A DNA stretch of 64,000 bases from the NCBI RefSeq assembly GCF_030264275.1, contig NZ_CP127165.1, positions 2,158,001-2,222,000 on the forward strand, in the 5' to 3' direction. This document shows, one piece after another, positions 43,496 through 50,902 of the stretch. Position 1 is the stretch's first letter, and each line of letters begins with the position of its first letter. The stretch comes from Marivivens sp. LCG002 (GTDB lineage Bacteria; Pseudomonadota; Alphaproteobacteria; Rhodobacterales; Rhodobacteraceae). A program made the translations under genes and the position numbers. Under the pieces are notes generated by a model, which was given only the letters and a program-made list of their open reading frames with translations, made no database searches and was not told where the DNA came from.

Positions 43496-45196
43496 TTACG
43501 CGCCCACGACCTGCACCGAAGTGTTCGGTGTAATCGAAATGGCATCTTGTTTGCGAATATGGGCTTCGACGACGTCCCAAATCTCGGGGCCTTCGGTGCT
43601 TTCGTTGACAGAGGCCCAGCCGGCGACCACATAGCTCTTGGCCGGATCGAGAACCTCGCCCGTTTTAAGAAGGGTGATGTCCGAGATACGCTCGCCAATC
43701 GGCTTGTTGATATCAATGCGATAGCCAAGGCCACCCATGCGAACCATGTCCCCGCCCTGCTGGTAATAGGGATCGGGGTTAAAGATGTTGTCGGCCACGT
43801 CTTCCATGATCGTGTGAATGAATTCACCTGTCATTTCGGTGCGATAGGCCTTGGGATAGGTCATCGAAGTGACGTTCCAGAGATCATCGCGGGTGATCTC
43901 TTGACCCGGCATGATCGACGGGCCCCAGCGCACGCCCGGAGACATGGCAATCTCGGCGTCCCGCTCGGACAGAAGCGCGTCGCAGATCAGGTCATCCCAA
44001 GAGCCGTTGAAGTTTCCGCGGCGGAAGAGAACCGTATCGTCGGCAACCTTGCCGATTACATCGTTCACTTCGGAATAAGGTGCGCGCTGCTCGTCGATAA
44101 GAGCCGCAACATCGGCATCGGGCGTGATGACATCCGAGAAAATCGGGATCAGCTTGTGACGGAAGCCCATCATACGGCCTTCGCGCACGTCGAGGTCGAC
44201 GCGGCTCACGAATTTACCGTTCGATCCCGAAGCAATGATGATCGTCTCGCCGACGAGAACGGGCTCGGGCAGAGCGTCATGGGTGTGGCCCGACAGGATC
44301 ACGTCGATCCCCGTCACACGGCTTGCCATTTTCTTGTCCACGTCGAAACCGTTGTGGCTCAGGCAGACGACAAGCTCGGCGCCCATGCCGCGCACTTCGT
44401 CGACCATGGCTTGCATGTTCTCGTCACGAATACCGAAGGAGTATTCGGGGAACATCCAGCCGGGGTTGGCGATGGGCATATAGGGGAAGGCCTGACCGAT
44501 GACGGCGATCTTGACACCGCCGCGCTCGAAGAACTCGTAGGGCTTGAAGTCCTCGGCGGGTTCATCCCATTCGGAGTCGAAAATGTTCTGACCAAGCGCT
44601 GCATAGGGCAGCCCCGAGATCAACTCGCGCACGCGGTCCGAACCCAGTGTGAATTCCCAGTGGAAGGTCATCGCGTCGGGCTTGAGCGCGTTCATGACAT
44701 TGACCATGTCCTGACCTTCGGTGTGATAGCAGGTGTAGGACCCGTGCCACGTATCGCCCCCATCCAAAAGGAGCGCATCGGGACGCTCGGCACGGATCGC
44801 GTTGATTACGGTCGCAACGCGGTCGAGACCACCCATCTTGCCATAGGTCTTACCCAGAGCGGCAAAATCGTCATAGCTCAGCGCATAATGCGACGAACTT
44901 CCGTCCTCGATGCCATAGGCTTTGCGGAAATCCGCACCCGTGATGTGAGGCACAGCGCCGCGATTGTCCCCGACCCCGAGGTTGATCTCGGGTTCACGGA
45001 AATAGATCGGCTTGAGCTGGGCGTGAATATCGGTGACGTGGATAAGCGACACGTTACCGAAAGTATCGAACTGCAACAGCTGGTCTTGGGTCAACAACTG
45101 TTGAGCCGCGAGACGGCCCCAGTTGCCGAAACCGGATGCACCATAGATGGCGCTAGCGGCCATGCTTGCTTGGAGAAAGTCGCGACGCGAAATCAT
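43496..45196 (-). CDS. soxB: Thiosulfohydrolase SoxB
   Basis: 566 aa. SoxB is a di-manganese hydrolase that releases sulfate from the SoxY-cysteine-S-sulfonate. Tat signal ISRRDFLQASMAASA. The 5'-nucleotidase-like metallophosphatase motifs are present: LIHVTDIHAQLKP, LLLDGGDTWHGSYTCYHTEGQDMV, AVVCLSHNGFDVDKK and ILSGHTHDALPEP. The C-terminal domain has FRRGNFNGSWDDLICDALL and NPDPYYQQGGDMVRMGGLGYRID. It begins 95 bp after soxA; an attenuator-like hairpin (45256-45282) fills that gap, which may set its level relative to soxXYZA. Confidence 0.97.
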   Translation of the reverse strand: MISRRDFLQASMAASAIYGASGFGNWGRLAAQQLLTQDQLLQFDTFGNVSLIHVTDIHAQLKPIYFREPEINLGVGDNRGAVPHITGADFRKAYGIEDGSSSHYALSYDDFAALGKTYGKMGGLDRVATVINAIRAERPDALLLDGGDTWHGSYTCYHTEGQDMVNVMNALKPDAMTFHWEFTLGSDRVRELISGLPYAALGQNIFDSEWDEPAEDFKPYEFFERGGVKIAVIGQAFPYMPIANPGWMFPEYSFGIRDENMQAMVDEVRGMGAELVVCLSHNGFDVDKKMASRVTGIDVILSGHTHDALPEPVLVGETIIIASGSNGKFVSRVDLDVREGRMMGFRHKLIPIFSDVITPDADVAALIDEQRAPYSEVNDVIGKVADDTVLFRRGNFNGSWDDLICDALLSERDAEIAMSPGVRWGPSIMPGQEITRDDLWNVTSMTYPKAYRTEMTGEFIHTIMEDVADNIFNPDPYYQQGGDMVRMGGLGYRIDINKPIGERISDITLLKTGEVLDPAKSYVVAGWASVNESTEGPEIWDVVEAHIRKQDAISITPNTSVQVVGA

Positions 45197-45255
45197 GTGC
45201 TGCGGTCCTTTACTACTTTCGTATGCGAAAAGTTGAATGTTTTGAGATAGACAAA

Positions 45256-45282
45256 GGCCCGAGACGGCGAACCGCTCGGGCC
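45256..45282 (-). terminator. Attenuator-like hairpin between soxA and soxB
   Basis: GGCCCGAG (45256-45263) pairs with CTCGGGCC (45275-45282); CGG-CGAA-CCG extends the stem inside. On the minus strand TTTGTCTATC follows, a weak T tract. Position between genes of one operon suggests partial termination or 3'-end protection of the soxXYZA message. Confidence 0.6.
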
Positions 45283-45291
45283 AAAGTATAA

Positions 45292-46143
45292 TTAGTTACG
45301 GACCGACGGACCTTCGACCGACAGACCATTGCCGCGCGAAGCGACATAGAGTTCAAGCGCGATGAACTCGGGGCTGTTCGCGTCATAGGTTTCGGCGCGG
45401 GTATCACGCACGCACCCCTTGAAGCGTCCCTGCACGCCGTTAAGCGCGGCGTTGTTGAGACGATAGGTCGGGAAGCCGTTGATCTGGCCCTGCGACAGGT
45501 GGTCGGCGCGGATCATGTTGCCGTAGTTCTGCTCGTGGCAGGAAGCACAGCTCAGATCAAGCTGACCGGTGCGGGTATAGTAAAGCTCTTTACCCTGCGC
45601 CCAGATGTCCGCCACGGGACCGTCAATAGCGACATTGATGGTCGTGCCGCGACCGACCGACGAGATCAGAGCTTCCATCGCCAAGAGATCGGCGCTGTCG
45701 GTCTTGTAAGGCTCTGCGCCCATCTCGGTTTCACGGCAAGCATTGATCTGCTGACCAAGGGTGCGGAGTTCGCCGGCCTTTTCATTCCACTTGGGATAGG
45801 TCGCACGCACTTCGGTCATGGTCTCGCTTGCGTCACCGTGACAGTCCGCACAGGACTTGCCGTTGGTGCCTTCGGCCGTGGCCCAAGTCGCCATTGCGCT
45901 TTCGACTGCGAGCATACCGGGGTTGTCGAAGTCGTCCGCCTGCATGGCTTGTGTTTCATCCGAGCGGAAGACCCAGCCCGAATAAACCGTCTTGAGAGCG
46001 CCTTCGAGATGTGCCGCGGCCGCGGTCTCGGTCACGATCTCGATTTCGCCGTTGATCACGAGGCTTGCATCCTCGTCTGCAAAGGCACCCGAAGCAACGA
46101 ATGCCAGAGCGCCAAGTGCAGTCTTAAGAGCGGCTTTTTTCAT
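45292..46143 (-). CDS. soxA: SoxA, dihaem cytochrome c of the SoxAX complex
   Basis: 283 aa with signal peptide (MKKAALKTALGALAFVASGAFA). SoxAX joins thiosulfate to the SoxY cysteine. Two haem motifs, CADCH (98-102) and CASCH (199-203), identify the dihaem type. Cys136 (INACRETEMG) and Cys244 (FKGCVRDTRAE) are the distal Cys ligands; the latter is the persulfide-modified catalytic cysteine in characterised SoxA. It follows soxZ after 27 bp. Complete, with all ligands intact, so functional by sequence. Confidence 0.96.
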   Translation of the reverse strand: MKKAALKTALGALAFVASGAFADEDASLVINGEIEIVTETAAAAHLEGALKTVYSGWVFRSDETQAMQADDFDNPGMLAVESAMATWATAEGTNGKSCADCHGDASETMTEVRATYPKWNEKAGELRTLGQQINACRETEMGAEPYKTDSADLLAMEALISSVGRGTTINVAIDGPVADIWAQGKELYYTRTGQLDLSCASCHEQNYGNMIRADHLSQGQINGFPTYRLNNAALNGVQGRFKGCVRDTRAETYDANSPEFIALELYVASRGNGLSVEGPSVRN

Positions 46144-46170
46144 GTTTTCTCCTCCCCATTGGACCCGGAC

Positions 46171-46500
46171 TTAGCCTACGGCAATGTCCTTGGTGTCGGT
46201 GTAGACGGACCCGTCATCGTCATACCAGGTGAAGGTGAAAGAACCCGACTCGGGAACAATCGCCTGGAATTCGAAATAGGGGTTGGTGGAAACTGCAGGC
46301 TCGATGGTGACGTCGAGCACGTTCTGACCGTTGAAATCGCAGGTGAAGCGATTGATGATCGAACGCGGAATTGCGTTGCCGTCTTTGTCTTTACGCTGAC
46401 CGGATTCCATCTGGTGCGAAATGAGCGTCTTGATTGCGATCGACTCGCCGGCCTTGGCCGACTTGGGAACGCGGACGCGCGGAGTGACGTTATCTGCCAT
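46171..46500 (-). CDS. soxZ: SoxZ, sulfur-carrier partner of SoxY
   Basis: 109 aa, no signal peptide; it is exported with the Tat substrate SoxY. Immunoglobulin-like beta fold: VRVPKSAKAGESIAIKTLISHQMESGQRKD, NRFTCDFNGQNVLDVTIEPAVSTNPYFEFQA and ESGSFTFTWYDDDGS are family hallmarks. It supports the SoxY carrier arm. Located between soxY and soxA with 18 and 27 bp gaps, so co-translated from one message. Confidence 0.96.
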   Translation of the reverse strand: MADNVTPRVRVPKSAKAGESIAIKTLISHQMESGQRKDKDGNAIPRSIINRFTCDFNGQNVLDVTIEPAVSTNPYFEFQAIVPESGSFTFTWYDDDGSVYTDTKDIAVG

Positions 46501-46518
46501 TTTCTGTTTCTCCTGACC

Positions 46519-46935
46519 TTAGCCGCCGCAGCCGCCGATGGTAACTTTGACTTCTTGCTGGGCCTGAACGAACGAGCCATCTGCCATCTTGGCGATCGCG
46601 ATGACGTTCTGGGTGCCTGCAAGACGGATACGGGTCGAACCTGCCTGTGCCCCTGCGAGCGGACCGAAGTTAAAGGTCGCAACAGCCGGGGTCGGGTTGC
46701 CTGCTGCAAGCAGCATGATCGAAACGGCACCGGGTGCGCTGACTTCTACGGGAACGGTGTTGCCGTTCTCGGCGATTTCAGGGGCGGTAAGGGTGATGCC
46801 AGCATCGCCAACGGCTGCGCCGCCGGTGAACGCGGCAATCGCATCCTCGACAGCGGCGTTGGCACGGATCGGCAGGAGTGCCGCGGCCGAAGCGCCCATC
46901 GCCATCAGGATGGTATCTCTGCGCGTGAACTTCAT
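46519..46935 (-). CDS. soxY: SoxY, covalent sulfur carrier
   Basis: 138 aa with a Tat signal (TRRDTILMAMGASAAALLP, cleaved near RANA-AVEDA). The carrier arm is the terminal GGCGG; Cys136 holds all pathway intermediates. Beta-sandwich core with ITLTAPEIAENGNTVPVEVSAPGAVSIMLLAAGNPTPAVATF. Start at MKFTRRD with a GGAGAAAC-type site. Second gene of the soxXYZA run. Confidence 0.97.
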   Translation of the reverse strand: MKFTRRDTILMAMGASAAALLPIRANAAVEDAIAAFTGGAAVGDAGITLTAPEIAENGNTVPVEVSAPGAVSIMLLAAGNPTPAVATFNFGPLAGAQAGSTRIRLAGTQNVIAIAKMADGSFVQAQQEVKVTIGGCGG

Positions 46936-46964
46936 TGTTTCTCCTTCTCTAAAATCGGGGCCGC

Positions 46965-47438
46965 TTAGTCTTTGAGCGTGACAAGATAAGCGACGACGTC
47001 TTCAATTTCCTGAGCGGTCAGCAGCGGCGGAAGCGGCTCGGTGCCAGCTTTGCCGGTGAACGCATCCCCCGGACGGGTGAAGCCAGTGGTCTGGTAGAAC
47101 GCGGGCATGACCGTATCGGGGAAGGTATGCTTTGCGTTTGCGACGATCCCGCGAAGCTGGGCTTCTTCCCAACGCGAACCGGTTCCGTCGAGCGACGGGC
47201 CGACTTCACCGTGGAACGGATAGTCCTGAAGATCGGTGACCTGATGGCAAGCGATGCAGTTACCCTTGCTCCGCGTGGTCATCACCTTGATGCCGTTCTG
47301 CGGGTCGCCTGCGGTGCCGCTGAGCGATACGGCAACTTCACCGTATTCGCTGTATTCGACGGCTTCCGGTGCAACCTCTGCTGCACCAACGGTGGCAGCC
47401 AGCGACAGACCGACCGCGATTTGAATGATGCGCTTCAT
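46965..47438 (-). CDS. soxX: SoxX, monohaem cytochrome c of the SoxAX complex
   Basis: 157 aa, signal peptide (MKRIIQIAVGLSLAATVGAA). One haem site CIACH (61-65); a methionine in VMPAFYQTTGF is the probable distal ligand. SoxX accepts the two electrons released when SoxA couples thiosulfate to SoxY. First gene of the sox structural run, with a strong ribosome site (GGGAGGG). Its upstream region holds an exact ATTC-N8-GAAT palindrome (47512-47527) 74 bp before the ATG, so SoxR control is likely. Confidence 0.96.
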   Translation of the reverse strand: MKRIIQIAVGLSLAATVGAAEVAPEAVEYSEYGEVAVSLSGTAGDPQNGIKVMTTRSKGNCIACHQVTDLQDYPFHGEVGPSLDGTGSRWEEAQLRGIVANAKHTFPDTVMPAFYQTTGFTRPGDAFTGKAGTEPLPPLLTAQEIEDVVAYLVTLKD

Positions 47439-47511
47439 GAGCCCTCCCTAGATCATCATATGCGGTTAATTGAATACCATAGTCGACAATATCCGCACCT
47501 GACAATCACAA

Positions 47512-47527
47512 ATTCAAAGATTTGAAT
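47512..47527. promoter_or_regulatory. SoxR operator (soxX promoter)
   Basis: ATTC-AAAGATTT-GAAT is a perfect palindrome (7-bp arms, 2-bp centre) and an exact ATTC-N8-GAAT, the motif I recall for the persulfide repressor SqrR. It lies between the soxW terminator and the soxX start. Confidence 0.75.
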
Positions 47528-47548
47528 AATTCTGCGCTGCGGCATAGA

Positions 47549-47574
47549 AAAAGGCCCGCGGATACGGGCCCTTT
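47549..47574 (-). terminator. Intrinsic terminator after soxW
   Basis: GGCCCG (47553-47558) and CGGGCC (47565-47570) around a six-base loop. On the minus strand TTTTTC follows. It separates soxVW from soxX, so soxX has its own promoter. Confidence 0.82.
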
Positions 47575-47576
47575 TC

Positions 47577-48143
47577 TCAGTCGAAAAGACCACCCTCTTC
47601 GATCTTACGTGCATGATATTTCTGGAAATTTTCCCCAGAGAGATAGCCCTCTTCAAGCACCCAGTTGAACAGGTTGTAGGTCGTCCACTTTCCGAACGCT
47701 CCGGGCATGACTGCTGCGGCTGCTTGCGGTCCGGACGCCCCTTCGGCCACTTCTTTCGGATAGAACATAAGGGTCGGCGTGAACATCAAACCCCATTTTT
47801 GGACCATGTCTTTTTCCGACAGAATCGTTCCGTCAAAGTCGGTGACTTCGACATCGCCGAACATGTTGATCTGAACCACGAAAAAGTCGTCGTTCAGCAT
47901 CGCTTCGATCTTGGGCTCGGGATAAACCTCTTCGTGCATCTTGGTGCAGTAGATGCAGCCACGCTGCTCTACGATCACAAGCAAACGCTTACCTTCGGCG
48001 CTCGCTTCGGCAAGATCCTCGCGCAAGTCCTTGAACGTGTCGTGCATCCAGGGCGCTTTGTGCAAACCATCGTCCCCGAGTGTGGCCGCAGATGCGGTTC
48101 CTGCAACCAAGAGTGCTGCCAGTAGTCCTAAAATACGCTTCAT
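47577..48143 (-). CDS. soxW: SoxW, periplasmic thioredoxin
   Basis: 188 aa from the ATG at 48143 (site GGAGG); a TTG four codons upstream is the alternative. Signal peptide MKRILGLLAALLVAGTASA, then a thioredoxin-like fold with the redox pair in EQRGCIYCTKMHEEVYP and cis-proline FTPTLMFYP. SoxW takes electrons from SoxV and passes reductant to periplasmic Sox thiols. It begins 15 bp after soxV ends, the usual soxVW pair. Confidence 0.92.
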   Translation of the reverse strand: MKRILGLLAALLVAGTASAATLGDDGLHKAPWMHDTFKDLREDLAEASAEGKRLLVIVEQRGCIYCTKMHEEVYPEPKIEAMLNDDFFVVQINMFGDVEVTDFDGTILSEKDMVQKWGLMFTPTLMFYPKEVAEGASGPQAAAAVMPGAFGKWTTYNLFNWVLEEGYLSGENFQKYHARKIEEGGLFD

Positions 48144-48158
48144 TCTCTCCTCCAAGAG

Positions 48159-48893
48159 TTAACCAAGATTTCCGAACGACGGCATGACGTCGATCAGCCA
48201 CTGGGCAATAATGTTGACGCTGCCTGTCGCGATCAGCAGCGCAAAGACCAGAAGCATGACGCCCATGATCTTCTCGACATAGCCGAGGTATTTGCGGTTG
48301 CGCTGTGCCCACCCGAGGAAGGGTCGCGCGAAGAAGGCCGCGACGATAAAGGGCGAGGTCATTCCCAACCCGTAGACGAAAAGCAAAAGACCACCTTGGG
48401 TGATGTCGCCCATCCCGCTTGCGATCATCAGGATCGAAGCGAGCGCCGGCCCGACGCAGGGTGTCCACCCGAACCCGAACGCAAGTCCCATCACATAGGC
48501 ACCCAAGATCGTGGTCGGCTCGGCTTTGCTCTCCATCCGCGCTTCGCGATAGAGCAGCGGGATTCGCAGGATGCCCAGAAAGTGCAGACCGAACAGCGCG
48601 AGAATCACCGCCGCGACATAGCTGAGTGGTTCTTTCCACTGGGCAAAGGCCTGACCCAGCGCCGTTGCACCCATCCCGAGCATCACGAAAATCGACGTGA
48701 CACCCATCGCAAAAGCAAAGGCAGAGATGATAAGGCGACGTTGCGCACCCGGGGCAATTCCGCCCTCATCCCTCAGTTCTGACATGGAAATTCCGGCCAT
48801 GTATGAGAGATAGAACGGCACCATCGGCAATATGCACGGTGTAAAGAACGAGAGCAGTCCGGCCAGTGCCGCACCTACAAACGTAATCTCCAT
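48159..48893 (-). CDS. soxV: SoxV, CcdA-family thiol transporter
   Basis: 244 aa from the ATG at 48893 (AAGGAA, 7-base spacer). A GTG at 48917 would add eight residues but would lie within the operator. Six or so membrane helices. Two conserved cysteines sit in FFTPCILPMVPFYLSYMAG (helix 1) and GWTPCVGPALASI (helix 4), the CcdA/DsbD-beta redox pair that moves electrons from cytosolic thioredoxin to the periplasm. Divergent from soxS across 81 bp with a SoxR-type site. Confidence 0.94.
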   Translation of the reverse strand: MEITFVGAALAGLLSFFTPCILPMVPFYLSYMAGISMSELRDEGGIAPGAQRRLIISAFAFAMGVTSIFVMLGMGATALGQAFAQWKEPLSYVAAVILALFGLHFLGILRIPLLYREARMESKAEPTTILGAYVMGLAFGFGWTPCVGPALASILMIASGMGDITQGGLLLFVYGLGMTSPFIVAAFFARPFLGWAQRNRKYLGYVEKIMGVMLLVFALLIATGSVNIIAQWLIDVMPSFGNLG

Positions 48894-48911
48894 GGCGGTA
48901 TTCCTTGATAA

Positions 48912-48932
48912 ATTCACATATTCAAATTATGT
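48912..48932. promoter_or_regulatory. SoxR operator in the soxV-soxS divergent promoter
   Basis: ATTC-N8-AAAT (48912-48927) differs by one base from ATTC-N8-GAAT. Overlapping it, ACATA-N7-TATGT (48916-48932) is an inverted repeat. It lies in the 81-bp divergent region. Confidence 0.6.
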
Positions 48933-48974
48933 TAGATGAACAAAAGTTCTGTCAATCTCCCTCGGATTGCACCC

Positions 48975-49349
48975 ATGAAGTTTCTTAAAGTCCTAGCTCT
49001 GAGCCTTTTCCTCGTGGCCCCTGCTGCCGCCTTTGCCGAAGTGCGCCTTTTGATGGGCGAGCAAGCGGGCTGTGCATGGTGCGCACGCTGGCACAAGGAA
49101 ATCGGGCCGATTTATCCCAAGACAGAAGTCGGTCGCGTCGCGCCGCTTTGGGTGGCCGATATTCGCCAGCCGATGCCCGATGGGGTGACGCTCAAGCGCC
49201 CGATCACGTTTACGCCAACCTTTGTCCTTCTGGATGACGGCAACGAGGTCTTGCGGCTAGAAGGTTATCCGGGCGAAGATTTCTTCTGGGGATTGATTGA
49301 GAGTGCACTAACGAACCAAGGCTATATGGAGGCTGAGCCGAAAAGCTAG
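48975..49349 (+). CDS. soxS: SoxS, periplasmic thioredoxin-like protein
   Basis: 124 aa from the ATG at 48975, which begins a clean signal peptide (MKFLKVLALSLFLVAPAAAFA); an ATG at 48936 in frame would lengthen it by 13 residues. Thioredoxin-like: LLMGEQAGCAWCARWHKEIG (CxxC), cis-proline ITFTPTFVLLDDG and RLEGYPGEDFFWGLI. In Paracoccus, SoxS reactivates SoxYZ by reducing inhibitory adducts. Unlike SoxW it is on the plus strand with soxR, as in other sox loci. It shares a divergent promoter with soxV. Confidence 0.92.
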   Translation: MKFLKVLALSLFLVAPAAAFAEVRLLMGEQAGCAWCARWHKEIGPIYPKTEVGRVAPLWVADIRQPMPDGVTLKRPITFTPTFVLLDDGNEVLRLEGYPGEDFFWGLIESALTNQGYMEAEPKS

Positions 49350-49379
49350 TTGGAGTAGATGGGCCACACACCGCACTTA

Positions 49380-49393
49380 ACTCCCGCGGGAGT
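49380..49393. promoter_or_regulatory. Perfect 14-bp palindrome between soxS and soxR
   Basis: ACTCCCGCGGGAGT, fully symmetric, starts 30 bp past the soxS stop and ends 58 bp before soxR. It is unlike the ATTC/GAAT sites, so a different factor or a short hairpin is possible. Confidence 0.45.
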
Positions 49394-49451
49394 GGCATCA
49401 GGTCTTTAAATACTAGGCTATTTCTGGCAAAGAGCGTCCAAGTTGGATTGG

Positions 49452-49796
49452 ATGAAAACGATGGGTATACCGATTGTCGAAGACCGCATCTGCGAGGCTG
49501 ACCTCGACAAGATGATGGACAGCGCCACGGAAGCATCAAATTTCCTCAAGGCCATTAGCCATGAGGGTCGTTTGATGATCCTTTGCCATCTCGCCTCGGG
49601 CGAAAAATCCGTGACCGAACTCGAAGAACTTCTGGCGGCGCGGCAAGCGGCGGTGTCGCAGCAACTCGCCCGACTTCGTCTCGAAGGACTCGTGACGCCG
49701 CGGCGAGACGGGAAAACCATCTACTATCGCTTGACCGATGAGCGCCCGCGCCAAATAATCGATCTTGTGTATGACATGTTCTGCGCAAAGAGCTGA
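49452..49796 (+). CDS. soxR: SoxR, ArsR-family sulfur-responsive repressor
   Basis: 114 aa from the ATG at 49452; TTG 49443 and ATG 49461 are alternatives. Winged helix-turn-helix of the ArsR family: FLKAISHEGRLMILCHLASGEKSVTELEELL, recognition helix RQAAVSQQLARLRLEGLV and wing TPRRDGKTIYYRL. Cys45 and Cys111 are 66 residues apart, in the LMILC and MFC contexts. This is the position and spacing of the dithiol of SqrR and BigR, which forms a polysulfide bridge and releases DNA. A third cysteine (Cys14) is near the N-terminus. It probably represses both soxVW/soxS and soxXYZABCD through the operators at 48912 and 47512. Confidence 0.93.
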   Translation: MKTMGIPIVEDRICEADLDKMMDSATEASNFLKAISHEGRLMILCHLASGEKSVTELEELLAARQAAVSQQLARLRLEGLVTPRRDGKTIYYRLTDERPRQIIDLVYDMFCAKS

Positions 49797-49846
49797 CTGG
49801 ACTCGCCTCGCTTCGGGCCGAGAGGTCGGTTGGGAGGAATAACACG

Positions 49847-50902
49847 ATGATCGACGCTCTCGGCGACAGCAATGTCGCTGCTATCTTCGGCCTGATCGGG
49901 GGCATCATGCTCGGTCTGGCCGCCCGACTTGGACGGTTCTGCACGCTCGGGGCTATCGAGGACCTCATCTACGGCGAAAACGATACGCGCATCCGCATGT
50001 GGGGTGTCGCCATCGGCGTTGCGGTGATCGGTTCGTTTGCGCTGATGGGCCTCGGCTATCTCAATGCGCCCGAAACCATTTATCTGGGGTTCGAGCTCTC
50101 GATTATCGGGGCCGTGCTTGGCGGGCTTGTGTTCGGCTATGGCATGGCGCTCGCGGGTAACTGCGGCTATGGCGCACTGGCGCGGCTCGGTGGCGGCGAT
50201 TTGCGCAATTTCGTTATCGTGGTGGTCATGGGACTTGCCTCTTATGCCACGATCTCGGGGCCGCTGGCCTATGCGCGGGTCTATCTTCTCCCGCAAGAGC
50301 GCACGAGCGGCGACATTCCGGGGATCGCGCATGATCTTGCGGATATCGTCGGGCTTTCCCCAAGTCTGATCGGCATCCTTGTCGGAATTGCCATTCTCCT
50401 TGTTACCATCGCGCCCAAGCGCATCCGCACGTCCAAGGAAACCCTGTTCTGGGGTGTGGTCGTCGGACTTGCCGTTGTGATCGGTTGGGGCGGAACCCAG
50501 TGGGTTGCGTCGAACGGTTTTGACGGCGTGCGCGTTGAATCGCATACGTTCTCGGCACCCTTGGGGGAAAGCATGCTTTGGGCGATGACCGCCAGCGGAC
50601 AGAGCCTCTCCTTCGGGATCGGCTCGGTTGCAGGCGTGTGGCTCGGCGCGTTTATCGGATCGCTCATCAAAGGCCATTTCCGCTGGGAAGCCTGTGAAGA
50701 CCCGCGAGAGCTGCGGCGTCAGATTTTCGGTGCGGCGATGATGGGCGTCGGTGCGGTCGTGGCCATGGGCTGTTCGATCGGCCAAGGCCTTTCGGCCATG
50801 TCGGTGCTGGCATGGTCCGCGCCAATTGCGCTCGGCTCGATGTTGCTCGGGGCCTATGTCGGCCTGCGCCACCTCATCGCCGGATTTGAAAAGTTCGACT
50901 AG
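49847..50902 (+). CDS. soxT: YeeE/YedE family transporter (SoxT-type thiosulfate/sulfur permease)
   Basis: 351 aa, polytopic. The family's conserved cysteines are present: GRFCTLGAIEDL (Cys32), ALAGNCGYGALAR (Cys106) and AMGCSIGQGLSA (Cys309). In the YeeE/TsuA structure these form the thiosulfate relay. It starts 50 bp after soxR on the same strand, the position of soxT in other sox loci. A role in bringing thiosulfate-derived sulfur to the cytosol, where SoxR could sense it, fits, but is inference. Its stop shares a CTAG tetranucleotide with the convergent coaBC stop. Confidence 0.9.
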   Translation: MIDALGDSNVAAIFGLIGGIMLGLAARLGRFCTLGAIEDLIYGENDTRIRMWGVAIGVAVIGSFALMGLGYLNAPETIYLGFELSIIGAVLGGLVFGYGMALAGNCGYGALARLGGGDLRNFVIVVVMGLASYATISGPLAYARVYLLPQERTSGDIPGIAHDLADIVGLSPSLIGILVGIAILLVTIAPKRIRTSKETLFWGVVVGLAVVIGWGGTQWVASNGFDGVRVESHTFSAPLGESMLWAMTASGQSLSFGIGSVAGVWLGAFIGSLIKGHFRWEACEDPRELRRQIFGAAMMGVGAVVAMGCSIGQGLSAMSVLAWSAPIALGSMLLGAYVGLRHLIAGFEKFD

